Assembly: GCA_902800625.1 (NCBI GenBank) | Contig: CADCFG010000016.1 | Span: 1-64,000, forward strand | DNA from: an uncultured Eubacteriales bacterium | GTDB taxonomy: Bacteria; Bacillota; Clostridia; Christensenellales; Aristaeellaceae | DNA length: 64,000 bases | Direction: 5' to 3' | Shown here: piece by piece, positions 46,218 through 55,876 of the stretch | How the letters are laid out: each line of letters opens with the position of its first letter | How positions within the stretch are numbered: position 1 is the first letter of the stretch | The notes under the pieces: generated by a model | The model's database searches: none | What the model saw: only the letters and a program-made list of their open reading frames with translations | What the model was told of the DNA's origin: nothing | Program-made: the position numbers and the translations under genes

Positions 46218-46928
46218 CTACGGAAGCTCTGAAAAGGCCTTGCCGATGGGGTCGCGCACGATCAGGTCCGCCCGGGCGTCCCTGGGCGTGGCGCTCATGT
46301 TCACCAGCACCAGCCTGTGGCCGCGGTACAGGTCGATGAACCCCGCCGCGGGATAGACGCTCAGCGACGTGCCGCCAATGATGAGCATGTCGGCCTGCTC
46401 GATGGCCATGCAGGCGCGGGCCACGGTCTCATCGTCCAGCGACTCCTCATACAACACCACGTCCGGCTTGATGATGCCGCCGCATTCGCACCGGGGCACG
46501 CCGGTGGAGTTCATCACGTCCTCCATGGTGTAGGGACGGCCGCAGCGCATGCAGTGGTTGCGCAGCACCGAGCCATGCAGCTCGTACACCGTCTTCGACC
46601 CGGCCTTCTGGTGCAGGCCGTCGATGTTCTGGGTCACCACGGCGGACAGCCGGCCCTCCGCCTCCCACTGGGCCAGCTTCTTATGGGCCGCGTTGGGCTG
46701 GGCGTTGGGGAAGAGCATCTTGTTGCGATAGAACCGGAAGAACTCCTCGGGCCGACGCATGAAAAAGGTGTGGCTCAATATGGTCTCCGGCGGGTAATCG
46801 TACTGTTGGTTATAGAGGCCGTCCACGCTCCGGAAGTCGGGGATGCCGCTCTCGGTGGAGACGCCCGCGCCGCCAAAGAACACGATGCGCTTGCTTTCGC
46901 CGATCCACTTCGCCAGGGTCTCGTTCAT
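46218..46928 (-). CDS. Sir2-type NAD-dependent protein deacylase
   Basis: The 236-residue protein has the NAD site GAGVSTESGIPDFRS, TQNIDGLH, the catalytic His in LHGSVLRNHC and two zinc-Cys pairs, CMRC and CEC. It removes acyl groups from lysines with NAD. ATG 46928 follows AAGGAGG; the frame open to 47075 covers the promoter. Confidence 0.95.
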   Translation of the reverse strand: MNETLAKWIGESKRIVFFGGAGVSTESGIPDFRSVDGLYNQQYDYPPETILSHTFFMRRPEEFFRFYRNKMLFPNAQPNAAHKKLAQWEAEGRLSAVVTQNIDGLHQKAGSKTVYELHGSVLRNHCMRCGRPYTMEDVMNSTGVPRCECGGIIKPDVVLYEESLDDETVARACMAIEQADMLIIGGTSLSVYPAAGFIDLYRGHRLVLVNMSATPRDARADLIVRDPIGKAFSELP

Positions 46929-46989
46929 AGGGGGGCCTCCTTTTGTGATGGTGTGTTCATGATGGGCGACAAACCGCCGTCCCTCCATA

Positions 46990-47018
46990 ATTTTAACATT
47001 ATTCCCGCCCTTTGTCCA
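46990..47018 (-). promoter_or_regulatory. Promoter of Sir2 operon
   Basis: Reverse strand TGGACA (47013-47018), 17-bp spacer, TAAAAT (46990-46995). Confidence 0.65.
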
Positions 47019-47069
47019 CCCAAAAAGCGCGCAAATGGGGTGGTTTTTGGCCCTGTCGCATATTGGCAT

Positions 47070-47098
47070 TTGCATTTTTGGCCGGTTTGTGCTATCAT
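47070..47098 (+). promoter_or_regulatory. Promoter of Nudix-like gene
   Basis: TTGCAT (47070-47075), 17-bp spacer, TATCAT (47093-47098). Confidence 0.7.
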
Positions 47099-47127
47099 AG
47101 CGTAGTCATAAAGGAAGGTGATTCGCT

Positions 47128-47553
47128 ATGGCTGGTGCGATTCGCAATTGTGCGGGCGGCATTGTGTTCTATGAGGATGAGGTTTTCCTGCTGATGAGCG
47201 ACCGGGGCGAGTGGGTGATGCCCAAGGGCGTCATTCGCAGCTGCAACCGATCCAACGACGTGGCGCTCTGGCGCGTGGAGGACGAGGCCGGCATCCATGC
47301 CGAGATCATCGGCATCGCGGGCAACACCCGCTACGACTTCTTCTCCGAGAGCCGCGGGCGGGACATCAGCAACCGCATCCAGTGGTTCGCCATGCGGGCG
47401 CTGGACAAGAGTTTCCACGTGTCCTACGACCAGGGCTTCTTGAACGGCAGCTACTATCCCGTGGACAAGGCCCGGGAGATGCTGACCTACGAGGGCGACA
47501 AGCCCCTGCTGGACGAGGCGTACAAGATCTACAAAAAGAGCCTGACGGCATGA
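47128..47553 (+). CDS. Nudix-domain protein with a degenerate Nudix box
   Basis: The fold matches Nudix proteins (CAGGIVFYEDEVFLLMSDRGEWVMPKG), but the box reads GVIRSCNRSNDVALWRVEDEAG. The usual Glu early in the box is absent and REVxEE has become RVEDEA. The 141-residue protein may bind rather than cleave its ligand. AAGGAAGGTG precedes ATG 47128. Confidence 0.8.
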   Translation: MAGAIRNCAGGIVFYEDEVFLLMSDRGEWVMPKGVIRSCNRSNDVALWRVEDEAGIHAEIIGIAGNTRYDFFSESRGRDISNRIQWFAMRALDKSFHVSYDQGFLNGSYYPVDKAREMLTYEGDKPLLDEAYKIYKKSLTA

Positions 47554-47558
47554 GAAAG

Positions 47559-47587
47559 CCCGCCGCGAATTGATCGCGGCGGGTCGT
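47559..47587. terminator. Bidirectional terminator
   Basis: CCCGCCGCGA, 5-nt loop, TCGCGGCGGG and TCGTTTT on the plus strand. It separates the convergent Nudix-like and GyrI-like genes. Confidence 0.85.
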
Positions 47588-47588
47588 T

Positions 47589-48221
47589 TTATATCCTCCT
47601 TACCGGTAAACGGATCACGGTTTTCAGCTTTTCCGGCGCGGTTCGGCGTGGGTCGGAAAGGTAGATCTCATGGTGGCGGCGCGCGGGCGTGAAGTCCTCG
47701 GCGCAGCCGCTTTTTTCGATGAAGGCGTGGAGAGCGGCGATGGTGGCCGGCTCGTCGTCATAGGGGCCCATGTGCATCACCTGGGCGCACAGGCCTTCCT
47801 CGATGGTCAGCAGCTTCGCCCCCGAGCAGTCCAGCCCCTTCCTGCGGGACGCTTCCCCCACCGCCCAGTCGAAATCCGCCCGTTTCACGAACTCCGGCAG
47901 GCGGATCGCGGAAATCCAGCAAAAGTCCGCCTTGCGGGTGAAATCTACCGTTCTGTCATCCGGCATCCACCAGAAGCCCTCCAGCGGCGGCACCACGTAG
48001 TCGTAATAGCCGTCGATGCACCGCGTTCCTGTCTTGCTCATCTTGATCGTGTAGGACACGGCATACAGCACTGCCAGTGCCCGGGCATATTCGCCCGCCG
48101 GATCGTTGGGATCGCCCCGGCCCTCGATGGCCACGCAGTTGACAGCTGGCACTTCGATCAGCGTCGGCTCCAGCCCCGGCTGGTAGAGCGGCTTATACGC
48201 CCTCTTGAAATCGAACGCCAC
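47589..48221 (-). CDS. GyrI-like small-molecule-binding domain protein
   Basis: A 210-residue stand-alone GyrI-like protein (COG4832 type), with FKRAYKPLYQPGLEPTLIEV at the start, then YKIM-like strands and HMGPYDDEPATIAALHAFI near the middle. The fold binds hydrophobic or cationic small molecules. GTG 48221 follows AAGGGGTG. It is third in the WYL regulator operon. Confidence 0.85.
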   Translation of the reverse strand: MAFDFKRAYKPLYQPGLEPTLIEVPAVNCVAIEGRGDPNDPAGEYARALAVLYAVSYTIKMSKTGTRCIDGYYDYVVPPLEGFWWMPDDRTVDFTRKADFCWISAIRLPEFVKRADFDWAVGEASRRKGLDCSGAKLLTIEEGLCAQVMHMGPYDDEPATIAALHAFIEKSGCAEDFTPARRHHEIYLSDPRRTAPEKLKTVIRLPVRRI

Positions 48222-48225
48222 GCGC

Positions 48226-48861
48226 TCACACCCCTTTCAGGCTACCCATCCTCTGCGCGATGGATGCCTCGAAGGCCTCATCCGACATGGCCGGGTCCCG
48301 GGTAGCGCGCCACAGTTCGCAGGGCGCTTCCGGGCAGTCGCCGCAGGTGGCATAGCGGTGCCTGCCCACGCAGCAGGCGTAGATCGGGCACGTCGCGCCG
48401 TCCCGCATGTGAAACACCTTCCCGCAGGCCTCGTTGCAACCCGCGCACAGGTCCTTGCAATAGCAGGTCGAACAATCCGCCCCGCAGGCGGAGAGGCCCA
48501 GGATCTCCCGCTGCCGCTTCTTCGGAAAGCCCTTCAGCACCAGACTGTAGGACTTGTCCAGCAGCCCCCTGAGCAGCTCATCCGGCACTTCCCCGTCGGG
48601 CATCACCGAATTCCAGCAGCGCTTGTCGGAATAGTACCCGGGGATGATGTCGGCGTACTGAGCGCGCAGGAACTCCCCCTCCGCGGGCTCCAGCTTCAGG
48701 TTGATGTAGACCGGCTTATTGTCATTGTCGTCCAGCAGGATCGCCGCGAACATCCTGCCCCCGATCTTGTATCGGATCCAGTTCCACTCCGCCTGCAGGT
48801 CCTTGGTCACGGCCCGCTTGCCCATCAGGTATTCATCCATCCAATCGTATCGCATGGTCAT
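48226..48861 (-). CDS. MmcQ/YjbR domain fused to a Cys-rich DUF3795 domain
   Basis: The N-terminal part (about 1-115; YINLKLEPAEGEFLRAQY, then GYYSDKRCWNSV) matches MmcQ/YjbR DNA-binding-like folds. The C-terminal part (about 122-190) holds 14 Cys, beginning CGADCSTCYCKDLCAGCN, as in DUF3795, likely metal binding. The start overlaps the regulator stop (ATGA). It is the middle gene of the operon. Confidence 0.85.
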   Translation of the reverse strand: MTMRYDWMDEYLMGKRAVTKDLQAEWNWIRYKIGGRMFAAILLDDNDNKPVYINLKLEPAEGEFLRAQYADIIPGYYSDKRCWNSVMPDGEVPDELLRGLLDKSYSLVLKGFPKKRQREILGLSACGADCSTCYCKDLCAGCNEACGKVFHMRDGATCPIYACCVGRHRYATCGDCPEAPCELWRATRDPAMSDEAFEASIAQRMGSLKGV

Positions 48862-49772
48862 TCCCCTCTCCCGTTGTATATCTCCATGAGCCGCCCCGCG
48901 ATCCTTCCCATCTCCGACCGCAGCTCCTCCGGCTCCAGCAGCTGGGTGCCGTCCTCAAAGGACAGAAGCCACGTGACGGCGTGGTCCCGGTCGGTAAAGC
49001 CGCCCTCGAACAGCAGCCGCCCGTCCGGCTGCACCGCATAGCACTCCGGGCCGTATTCCTCCACCAGCCGCCAGCGCAGGCGCGGTTCGATCAGCGCCTT
49101 CACCCGGAAGCGCTCGGGAAACACGCGGTCGGCGGACAGATCCGGCCACGGCGCGTCCCGCTTCTCAAACGCTTCCCCCAGCCGCAATTCAGCCAGCCGG
49201 TTCAGCTTGAAGAGCCGCCAGTCCCGCCGGTCCCGGCACCAGCCGTGGACGTACCAGCCGCCCCACTGGAACAGTATATAATAGGGCTCGATCTCCCGTT
49301 CGCTCTCGCCGGAGGGGGCGTAATAGTGGAACCGCGCAAGCCTCCCCGCGTCGATGGCGGTCTCCAGCAGGGCGATCTTCTCCGACAGCGGCTCTTTGTA
49401 CCAGCCCGCCAGGTCGATGAGGATGCTGTCGCTCCCCGGGACCAGCCGGGATGAGCCCGGGGACAACCGTTCCATCAGCTGGGCATAGCGCCGGGTGCCG
49501 CTGACGCTGTCCAGGCTCCGAAGACCCGCCAGGATCGCCCGCATGTCCGGGCTGGTGAGCAGCGCCCGGTCCACCCGGTAGCCCTCCATGACGGAGAAGC
49601 CGCCGCCCGCGCCCTGCCGGGAGGCGATGGGAATGCCCGCGCGGCACAGGGCGTCCACGTCCCGCTGGATGGTCCGGCGGGAAACCTCGAAGCGGCGCGC
49701 CAGCTCCGGCGCGGTGACGCTGTCCCGCTGGAGCAGTATCGCGAGTATGCCGATCATCCTGTCAAGCTTCAT
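48858..49772 (-). CDS. YafY-type HTH/WYL transcriptional regulator
   Basis: The 304-residue protein has an N-terminal DeoR-like HTH (SVTAPELARRFEVSRRTIQRD), a WYL domain (FHYYAPSGE..REIEPYYILFQWGGWYVHGW) and a WCX region. WYL domains sense ligands, often nucleic-acid related. It likely controls its own operon; a palindrome (49808-49821) lies between promoter and start. Confidence 0.9.
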   Translation of the reverse strand: MKLDRMIGILAILLQRDSVTAPELARRFEVSRRTIQRDVDALCRAGIPIASRQGAGGGFSVMEGYRVDRALLTSPDMRAILAGLRSLDSVSGTRRYAQLMERLSPGSSRLVPGSDSILIDLAGWYKEPLSEKIALLETAIDAGRLARFHYYAPSGESEREIEPYYILFQWGGWYVHGWCRDRRDWRLFKLNRLAELRLGEAFEKRDAPWPDLSADRVFPERFRVKALIEPRLRWRLVEEYGPECYAVQPDGRLLFEGGFTDRDHAVTWLLSFEDGTQLLEPEELRSEMGRIAGRLMEIYNGRGE

Positions 49773-49807
49773 CTTCCATCACATCCCGATTGTACAACAT
49801 CAAACAA

Positions 49808-49821
49808 GACATCCGTATGTC
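49808..49821. promoter_or_regulatory. Palindrome in leader of WYL regulator, possible operator
   Basis: GACATCCGTATGTC has two 5-bp arms with a 4-bp centre and lies between the -10 of the regulator promoter and the start codon. A second palindrome, TTGTACAA, is centred near 49796. Suggests autoregulation. Confidence 0.4.
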
Positions 49822-49827
49822 ATGTTC

Positions 49828-49856
49828 AGTATACACGAAAACAATTCTTCCCGCAA
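49828..49856 (-). promoter_or_regulatory. Promoter of WYL regulator operon
   Basis: Reverse strand TTGCGG (49851-49856), 17-bp spacer, TATACT (49828-49833). Confidence 0.65.
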
Positions 49857-49884
49857 CGCCCCGGCAGAATTTACCCGATTCACC

Positions 49885-49913
49885 TTGACGCTGGGCGGCG
49901 GGATCACTATAAT
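49885..49913 (+). promoter_or_regulatory. Promoter of cysS
   Basis: TTGACG (49885-49890), 17-bp spacer, TATAAT (49908-49913), 42 bp before the start. No T-box leader is visible in this short interval. Confidence 0.8.
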
Positions 49914-49955
49914 ATCTGTATTTAAAACATCCGTTCTGTATCGGAGGTAAGCGCC

Positions 49956-51374
49956 ATGAAACAGATGATGATCTACAACACCCTCTCCCGGAAAAAGGAG
50001 CCCTTTGTGCCGGTCCACGAGGGCAAGTGCGGCATCTACGCCTGCGGCCCCACCGTGTACAACTATTTCCACATCGGCAACGCCCGCCCCTTCATCATCT
50101 TCGACACCCTGCGCCGGTTCATGAGGCACCTGGGCTATGAGGTCACCTTCGTGCAGAACTTCACCGACATCGACGACAAGATGATCAAGCGTGCCAACGA
50201 GGAAGGCACCACCGTGGAGGCCATCGCCGAGAAGTACATCGCCGAGTATTTCAAGGACGCGGCGGCTATCGGCGTGGAAAAGGCGGACGTGCATCCCCGG
50301 GCCACGAAGCACATCGGCGAGATCATCGCCCTGATCAAGAAGCTGGAGTTCAAGGGGCTGGCCTACAAAGCCGACAATGGCGACGTGTACTTCGACACCC
50401 AGGCATGGCGCAGCAACTACGGCCGCCTGATCGGCCAGGATCTGGACGACCTGGAGTCCGGCGCGCGCATCGACATCGACGAAAACAAGCGCCATCCCAT
50501 GGACTTTGCCCTGTGGAAGGCCAGGAAGCCCGGCGAGCCCTTTTGGAAGAGCCCCTGGGGCGAAGGCCGTCCCGGCTGGCACATCGAGTGCTCGGCCATG
50601 AGCATGAAGTACCTGGGCGAGACCTTCGACATCCACTGCGGCGGCGTGGACCTGATCTTCCCCCACCACGAGAACGAGATCGCCCAGTCCGAGGGCGCCA
50701 CGGGCAAGCCGTTTGCCAAGTATTGGATGCACAACGGCCACATCAACGTGGACAACAAGAAGATGAGCAAGTCCGCCGGCAACTTCTTCACCGTGCGGGA
50801 CATCTCAAAGGAGTTCGATCCCGAGGTCGTGCGCATGTTCATGCTGTCGGCCCAGTACCGCAGCCCCATCAACTTCTCCCGCGACCTGATGGAGCAGGCC
50901 AAGGCCGGCCTGGAGCGGCTTTACACCGCCCGGGACAACGCCGCCTTTGCCCTGGAGCACGCGCCACAGCGCGAGCTGAACGACGAGGAGAAGGCCTTTA
51001 TCGAGCGCGGCAAGGGCTTCATCGACCAGTTTGACGACGCCATGTGCGACGACCTGAACACCAGCGAGGCCATGGGCGTGCTGTTTGAGTACGTGCGCGA
51101 CATGAACACCTCCCTCACCGACGCCAAGCAGCCCTGTGCGGCCGCCATCCAGGCGGGCCTGGACACGCTGAACGTGATGGCCCACGAGGTGCTGGGGCTC
51201 CTGATGAAGGAGGCCGACACCGTGCCCGAGGAAATCAAGGCGCTGGTGCAGGCCCGCGTGGACGCCAAGAAGGCCAGGGATTTCGCCGAGGCCGACCGGA
51301 TCCGCGCCGAGGTGCTGGAAAAGGGCTACGTGATCGAGGACACCCCCAAGGGCCCGAAGGTAAAGAAGGCCTGA
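49956..51374 (+). CDS. cysS: Cysteine-tRNA ligase
   Basis: A class I synthetase, 472 residues, with the HIGH box as HIGN in NYFHIGNARP, the second box as KMSKS, the zinc site CGPTVYN...CSAM...HHENE and a C-terminal anticodon-binding region. It charges tRNA-Cys, whose gene is found at 59069-59143. CGGAGGTAA precedes ATG 49956. Confidence 0.98.
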   Translation: MKQMMIYNTLSRKKEPFVPVHEGKCGIYACGPTVYNYFHIGNARPFIIFDTLRRFMRHLGYEVTFVQNFTDIDDKMIKRANEEGTTVEAIAEKYIAEYFKDAAAIGVEKADVHPRATKHIGEIIALIKKLEFKGLAYKADNGDVYFDTQAWRSNYGRLIGQDLDDLESGARIDIDENKRHPMDFALWKARKPGEPFWKSPWGEGRPGWHIECSAMSMKYLGETFDIHCGGVDLIFPHHENEIAQSEGATGKPFAKYWMHNGHINVDNKKMSKSAGNFFTVRDISKEFDPEVVRMFMLSAQYRSPINFSRDLMEQAKAGLERLYTARDNAAFALEHAPQRELNDEEKAFIERGKGFIDQFDDAMCDDLNTSEAMGVLFEYVRDMNTSLTDAKQPCAAAIQAGLDTLNVMAHEVLGLLMKEADTVPEEIKALVQARVDAKKARDFAEADRIRAEVLEKGYVIEDTPKGPKVKKA

Positions 51375-51388
51375 TTTCCGGGTACGAT

Positions 51389-51421
51389 GGCGCGGGACGC
51401 TTCCGTCCCGCGCCTTTTTTT
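51389..51421 (+). terminator. Terminator of cysS
   Basis: GGCGCGGGACG/CGTCCCGCGCC with loop CTTC, followed by seven T. Confidence 0.95.
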
Positions 51422-51461
51422 GCCTTCATTCGTAAAATTATGACAGAATTCGCATGACATC

Positions 51462-51490
51462 TTGACAGGATTGTGTCACCGCATTATAAT
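51462..51490 (+). promoter_or_regulatory. Promoter of SH3-domain secreted protein
   Basis: TTGACA (51462-51467), 17-bp spacer, TATAAT (51485-51490). Consensus match. Confidence 0.85.
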
Positions 51491-51545
51491 AATATTAAGT
51501 TATTCATGTGGGGTAAGTATGCCCCGCTTATAAGGGGGATTTGGT

Positions 51546-52079
51546 ATGAGCTTTGCAAAGGCAATCAAGCGGTGGGTCGTTCTGGCGCTGGTCGTGGCGC
51601 TGTTGGCGGGCCTGCCCCTGGCGGCCCAGGCTGCCAGCAACTATTACTGCAACGCGAACCGGGTGAACCTGCGTGAAGGCCCCAGCAGCAGCTACAAGAG
51701 CCTGGCGAAGCTGAGCAAGGGCGCTGTGGTGACCTATGTGTCCCAGTCCAACGGCTGGTACAAGGTAAAGTACTATAAGAAGAGCACGGACAAGGTCGTC
51801 ACCGGCTATGTCTATCGCAAGTACCTCAGCTCCGTCTCCAACTCCACCAGCAGCGGCAGAAGCAAGAGCAAGTCCTCTATCTCGGTCTCCAACCACTACA
51901 AGACCACCGTCAACCTGCGCGTGCGCTCGCAACCCTCCGTGGAAAAGGGTTATGTTCGCACAAAGCTGAAGGCCGGCACGAAGGTGGCCGTCATGAAGCA
52001 GAAGGGCAGCTGGGTGTTCATCACCTACAAGGGCGGCTCCGGCTGGGTTTCCGCCAAGTACTTGAAAAAGGTGAAATAA
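51546..52079 (+). CDS. Secreted protein with two bacterial SH3 domains
   Basis: The signal peptide (about 1-29, ending QAA) is followed by two SH3b domains (about 33-92 with VNLREGPSSSYKSLAKLSKG, about 118-177 with VNLRVRSQPSVEKGYVRTKL) joined by a Ser-rich linker. Such domains bind cell-wall peptides. No catalytic domain is attached. It carries its own strong promoter and terminator, so is monocistronic. Confidence 0.9.
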   Translation: MSFAKAIKRWVVLALVVALLAGLPLAAQAASNYYCNANRVNLREGPSSSYKSLAKLSKGAVVTYVSQSNGWYKVKYYKKSTDKVVTGYVYRKYLSSVSNSTSSGRSKSKSSISVSNHYKTTVNLRVRSQPSVEKGYVRTKLKAGTKVAVMKQKGSWVFITYKGGSGWVSAKYLKKVK

Positions 52080-52092
52080 TCTGGAACAACAC

Positions 52093-52122
52093 AAACCCCG
52101 GGGCGATTGTCCCGGGGTTTTT
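52093..52122 (+). terminator. Terminator after SH3-domain gene
   Basis: AAACCCCGGG/CCCGGGGTTT with an 8-nt loop, followed by TT. Confidence 0.85.
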
Positions 52123-52209
52123 ATGCAATTCTCCGGCACACAGGCCGCGCAGGGGTCTTCCGTGCCGCGTGCGTTTTCAGCGGTCTGATCCCCGGACCAG
52201 CCGGAGTGA

Positions 52210-53340
52210 TTATTTGAGAGCAAGCATCAATTCGTCGGCGTTGTCGCTCTGCGCCAGCACGCCGTCGAAAGGCGCACGGTTGGCATAGCATACAAAGCCG
52301 ATGCACACCCCCTCCGGCGCCCAGCGTTGAAGCGTCGCCTGTATACGCGCGCCCAATTCGGCCATGGTCGGTTTCAGGAGCCCTGCCCCATCCAGCAATG
52401 CCAGCGCCGCGTCCGTGGTGGCGCAGCCCAGAATCTCACTCGGCAGCGGGGCCTGAGCGCCGACGGAAATCGCGCAGGCGCAGAGCGTCTCCATGCGTCC
52501 GTCGCCGTTGGCGGAATGGGTGTTGCGCGCGCCGATGCCCAGCTTCACCAGCTTCCCGATGTGGCCCACCAGAAGGATGGATTCAAAGCCCGCCTCCACC
52601 GCCATATCCACGGCGTCGCCCACGAAGTTGCCCATGCTGACGGGCCTGGCGGTCAATCCCAGCGTCTGGCGGGCAAAGGTTTCGCCATAGTTGCCGGGGC
52701 AGAGCAGCACAGCGTGGGCACCGCTCTTCCGCAGTACATTCAATTCCAGCCGGATGGTGTCCACCAAAGCCGCGCTGGACATGGGCTCCACGATGCCGGT
52801 GGTACCGATCACCGACAGGCCGCCCTCTACGCCCAGCCGCGGATTAAAGGTGCGTTTGGCCAGCGCTTCTCCGCCGGGGATGGAGATGACGACGGACAGT
52901 CCGCCCGCATAGTCGTGCCGTTCGCACACCGCCGCCACCTGCTCCGCGATCATCCGTCGGGGCACAGAATTGATGGCCGCCGCCCCCACAGGCTGATCCA
53001 GCCCCGGCTTGGTGACGCGCCCAACGCCCTCGCCGCCGTCGATAAATATGCCGACGTCGGTTTTCTTTACCGTCGCAAACACCAGGATCCCATCCGTAAT
53101 GTCCGGATCGTCGCCGCTGTCCTTGCGAACGGCGCAGCGGGCGAAGCCCCTTCCCCGATCCGTCTCCAGGATGTCCAGTTCCAACGGCACGCCCTTCGGG
53201 GTATCCAGCCGCCAAGCCTCCGGCGCGGTTCCACCCAGCAGCAGTTCAGCCGCCGCGCCAGATGCCGCCGCCGCACAGGCGCCGGTGGTGTAGCCGCAGC
53301 GCATTGTCTTGCCGTTTTTCGTGACATAGTGCCGAAGCAT
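52210..53340 (-). CDS. cbiD: Cobalt-precorrin-5B (C1)-methyltransferase CbiD
   Basis: CbiD acts at ring contraction in anaerobic cobalamin synthesis. The 376-residue protein begins with the diagnostic RCGYTTGACAAAAS and has GRVTKPGLDQPVG and GHIGKLVKLGIGARNTHS. ATG 53340 is chosen because GGGAGG lies at the correct distance, while the ATG at 53346 is adjacent to it. No other corrin genes are within the window. Confidence 0.95.
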   Translation of the reverse strand: MLRHYVTKNGKTMRCGYTTGACAAAASGAAAELLLGGTAPEAWRLDTPKGVPLELDILETDRGRGFARCAVRKDSGDDPDITDGILVFATVKKTDVGIFIDGGEGVGRVTKPGLDQPVGAAAINSVPRRMIAEQVAAVCERHDYAGGLSVVISIPGGEALAKRTFNPRLGVEGGLSVIGTTGIVEPMSSAALVDTIRLELNVLRKSGAHAVLLCPGNYGETFARQTLGLTARPVSMGNFVGDAVDMAVEAGFESILLVGHIGKLVKLGIGARNTHSANGDGRMETLCACAISVGAQAPLPSEILGCATTDAALALLDGAGLLKPTMAELGARIQATLQRWAPEGVCIGFVCYANRAPFDGVLAQSDNADELMLALK

Positions 53341-53402
53341 CTTCATCCTCCCATAAAGAGCGGGCGGCCAAATGGCCGCCCTGCGGTGGCGCGCGATTGC
53401 GC

Positions 53403-55835
53403 CTATGCCTTCACCAGGTCCACCACCACGTCGTCCATCACCACCACGGCGTAGGGCTGGCCGCGGCCGGAGCGCGGCTCGATGGCCACGTCCTCGGTGT
53501 TGAAGGTGGTGCGGGTGCCGTTCTTCTGGACGATGGAGAAGTTGTAGGCCTCCCTCACATCCAGCGCCCCGGCCAGATAGTTGCCGTTGGCGCCGTTCTT
53601 TAAGAAGTTGAAGGCCTTGACGCCCTTGCCGCCGCGGGCCTGTCGCTCGAAATCGAACAGGAAGCAGCGCTTCATGTAGCCCATGTCGGACACCATGATG
53701 ACCTCGCCCTCGCTGTTGTGCGTGAAGCAGAAGGCGATCTCGTCGTCCGCGGCCAGGCTCATGGCCTTCACGCCCGCGGCGGTGCGGCCGATCAGCGAGA
53801 CGTCCTCCACGGCGAAGTGGATGGCCATGCCGCCCTTGGTGAGCAGCAGAACGCTGGCGCAGCCCTCGGGCCGCTTCACGTCCAGCAGCCGGTCGCCGTT
53901 TTTCAGGTTCAGGCAGGCGAACCTCGACTTGCGCACGTTGTACTCCTCCAGGGCCGTGCGCTTGATGAGGCCCTTGCGGGTTACGAACATCAATTCGCCG
54001 GACCAGTCGCCGGAGTCGATCAGCGCCACCAGGCTCTCGTCGTTCTCCAGCCCCGCCAGCACGCCGCCCAGCGGCAGCCCGCGCTCCTTGGCGCGGCTGG
54101 CCTCGGCCACCTTCTCGGCCATCAGGCTGTAGCAGTTGCCCATGTCGGTGAAGAACAGCAGCTTGGAATCCGTCATCGTGCGGATGGCCTGGCGCGGCGG
54201 GTCGGTGAACTCGCCGGCGGCGACGGCCTTGTCGAATGCCTTGGGGGCCATGCGCTTGACGAATCCCGCCTGGGTGAGGATCACCACGGTCTCGTCGGCC
54301 ACGGGCTTCTCTTCCTCGATGACGATCTCCTCGAAGGAGTCCACCAGCTGGGTGCGGCGCTCGTCGGCGAACTTCGCGCGGACCTCCATGAGCTCCTTCT
54401 TGATGACGCTCATCAGCTTGCGCTCACTGCCCAGGATGGCCTTCAGGTTGGCGATCAGCTTTTCCAGCTCGGCATATTCATTTTTAAGGGACAGCACTTC
54501 CAGGTTGGTCAGCCGCTGCAGGCGCATATCCAGTATGGCCTGGGCCTGGATCTGGGTGAGCGCGAAGCGCTCCATCAGCTTGTCCCGGGCCTCCTTCGGG
54601 GTCTTGCTGCCGCGGATCATCCGAATGACCTCGTCCAGGTTGTCCACGGCGATGATCAGGCCCTCCAGGATGTGGGCGCGGGCCTCGGCCTGCTGCAGGT
54701 CGTACTTCGTGCGCCGGGTGACCACGTCCTTCTGGTGGTTGATGTAGTAGCCGATCATCTGCTTGATGCCCATCTGCCGGGGCTTGCCCTCGGCGATGGC
54801 CACCATGTTCACGCCGAAGGTGACCTGGAAATCGGTGTACTTGTACAGCGCGTTCAGGATCTTCTCCGGGTCGGCGTCCTTGCGGACCTCCACCACGGCG
54901 CGCATGCCCATGCGGTCGGATTCGTCGCGGATGTCGTAGATGCCGGAGAAGATGCCCTTCTTCTCCTCGCTGACGCGGAGCACCTTTTCCAGCATCGCGG
55001 CCTTGTTCACCTGGTAGGGCACCTCGTCCACCACGATCAGCCTGCGGCCCGCCGTGCCGTCCTCGATGTGCACCTTGGCGCGCACCTTCAGCTTGCCACG
55101 GCCCGTCTCATAGGCCTGGACCAACTCGCTGTCCCTGGCCAGCACGCCGCCCGTCGGGAAATCCGGGGCGGGCATGATCTGCATGAGCTCCTCGGTGGTG
55201 ATCTTCGGCTTGTCAATCTGGGCGATGGTGGCGTCGATGGCCTCTCCCAGGTTGTGGGGCGGGATGGACGTGGCCAGGCCCACGGCGATGCCGTTGGCGC
55301 CGTTCACCAGCAGATTCGGGAAGCGGGCAGGCAGCAGGTCCGGCTCCTTCTGGGTGTCGTCGAAGTTCAGGTGGAAGCCCACCGTGTCCTTCTCGATGTC
55401 CTTCAGCATGGCCATGGCGGCCTCGGTCATGCGGGCCTCGGTATATCGCATGGCGGCAGGGCTGTCGCCGTCGATGGAGCCGAAGTTGCCGTGGCCGTCC
55501 ACCAGCATGGCGCGCATCACGAAGGGCTGGGCCATGCGGGCCAGCGCGTCGTAGACGGAGCTGTCGCCGTGGGGATGGTATTTGCCCAGGCAGTCGCCCA
55601 CGATGCGGGCGCACTTGCGGTGGGGCTTGTCGGGGGTGTTGCCCAGCTCGTGCATGGTGAACAGTATGCGCCGCTGTACGGGCTTCAGGCCGTCCTCCAC
55701 CCTCGGCAGCGCGCGCTCCAGTATGACGTGCTCCGAATAGGGCATCATGGATTCGTGCATCACGTCCTCCATGGTGCGCTGGATGATCTCCTCCGGCTTC
55801 CTGACGACCGGTTCTTCCTTCTTCTTTCTGGCCAT
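53403..55835 (-). CDS. Type IIA topoisomerase subunit A (ParC/GyrA-like)
   Basis: An 810-residue breakage-reunion subunit. The catalytic Tyr is in [10 protein letters not shown], and the quinolone-determining region [19 protein letters not shown] keeps Ser and Asp at the susceptible positions. The C-terminal beta-pinwheel is present, with QARGGKG in place of the canonical gyrase box QRRGGKG, which leans toward a topoisomerase IV-like role. It pairs with the B subunit upstream, 207 bp away. Whether it is GyrA or ParC cannot be proved without seeing the rest of the genome. Confidence 0.9.
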   Translation of the reverse strand: MARKKKEEPVVRKPEEIIQRTMEDVMHESMMPYSEHVILERALPRVEDGLKPVQRRILFTMHELGNTPDKPHRKCARIVGDCLGKYHPHGDSSVYDALARMAQPFVMRAMLVDGHGNFGSIDGDSPAAMRYTEARMTEAAMAMLKDIEKDTVGFHLNFDDTQKEPDLLPARFPNLLVNGANGIAVGLATSIPPHNLGEAIDATIAQIDKPKITTEELMQIMPAPDFPTGGVLARDSELVQAYETGRGKLKVRAKVHIEDGTAGRRLIVVDEVPYQVNKAAMLEKVLRVSEEKKGIFSGIYDIRDESDRMGMRAVVEVRKDADPEKILNALYKYTDFQVTFGVNMVAIAEGKPRQMGIKQMIGYYINHQKDVVTRRTKYDLQQAEARAHILEGLIIAVDNLDEVIRMIRGSKTPKEARDKLMERFALTQIQAQAILDMRLQRLTNLEVLSLKNEYAELEKLIANLKAILGSERKLMSVIKKELMEVRAKFADERRTQLVDSFEEIVIEEEKPVADETVVILTQAGFVKRMAPKAFDKAVAAGEFTDPPRQAIRTMTDSKLLFFTDMGNCYSLMAEKVAEASRAKERGLPLGGVLAGLENDESLVALIDSGDWSGELMFVTRKGLIKRTALEEYNVRKSRFACLNLKNGDRLLDVKRPEGCASVLLLTKGGMAIHFAVEDVSLIGRTAAGVKAMSLAADDEIAFCFTHNSEGEVIMVSDMGYMKRCFLFDFERQARGGKGVKAFNFLKNGANGNYLAGALDVREAYNFSIVQKNGTRTTFNTEDVAIEPRSGRGQPYAVVVMDDVVVDLVKA

Positions 55836-55876
55836 GGGTTGCTCCTTGTTTTCTGTTTATGGGCAGTTGGCGACCT

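Noticed and set aside
49914..49955. T-box leader for cysS
   Set aside because: The interval from promoter to start is about 42 nt, and neither the AGGGTGG box nor an antiterminator hairpin is present.
53341..53402. Cobalamin riboswitch before cbiD
   Set aside because: Only about 60 nt separate it from the topoisomerase gene, too short for that class, and no conserved box was seen.
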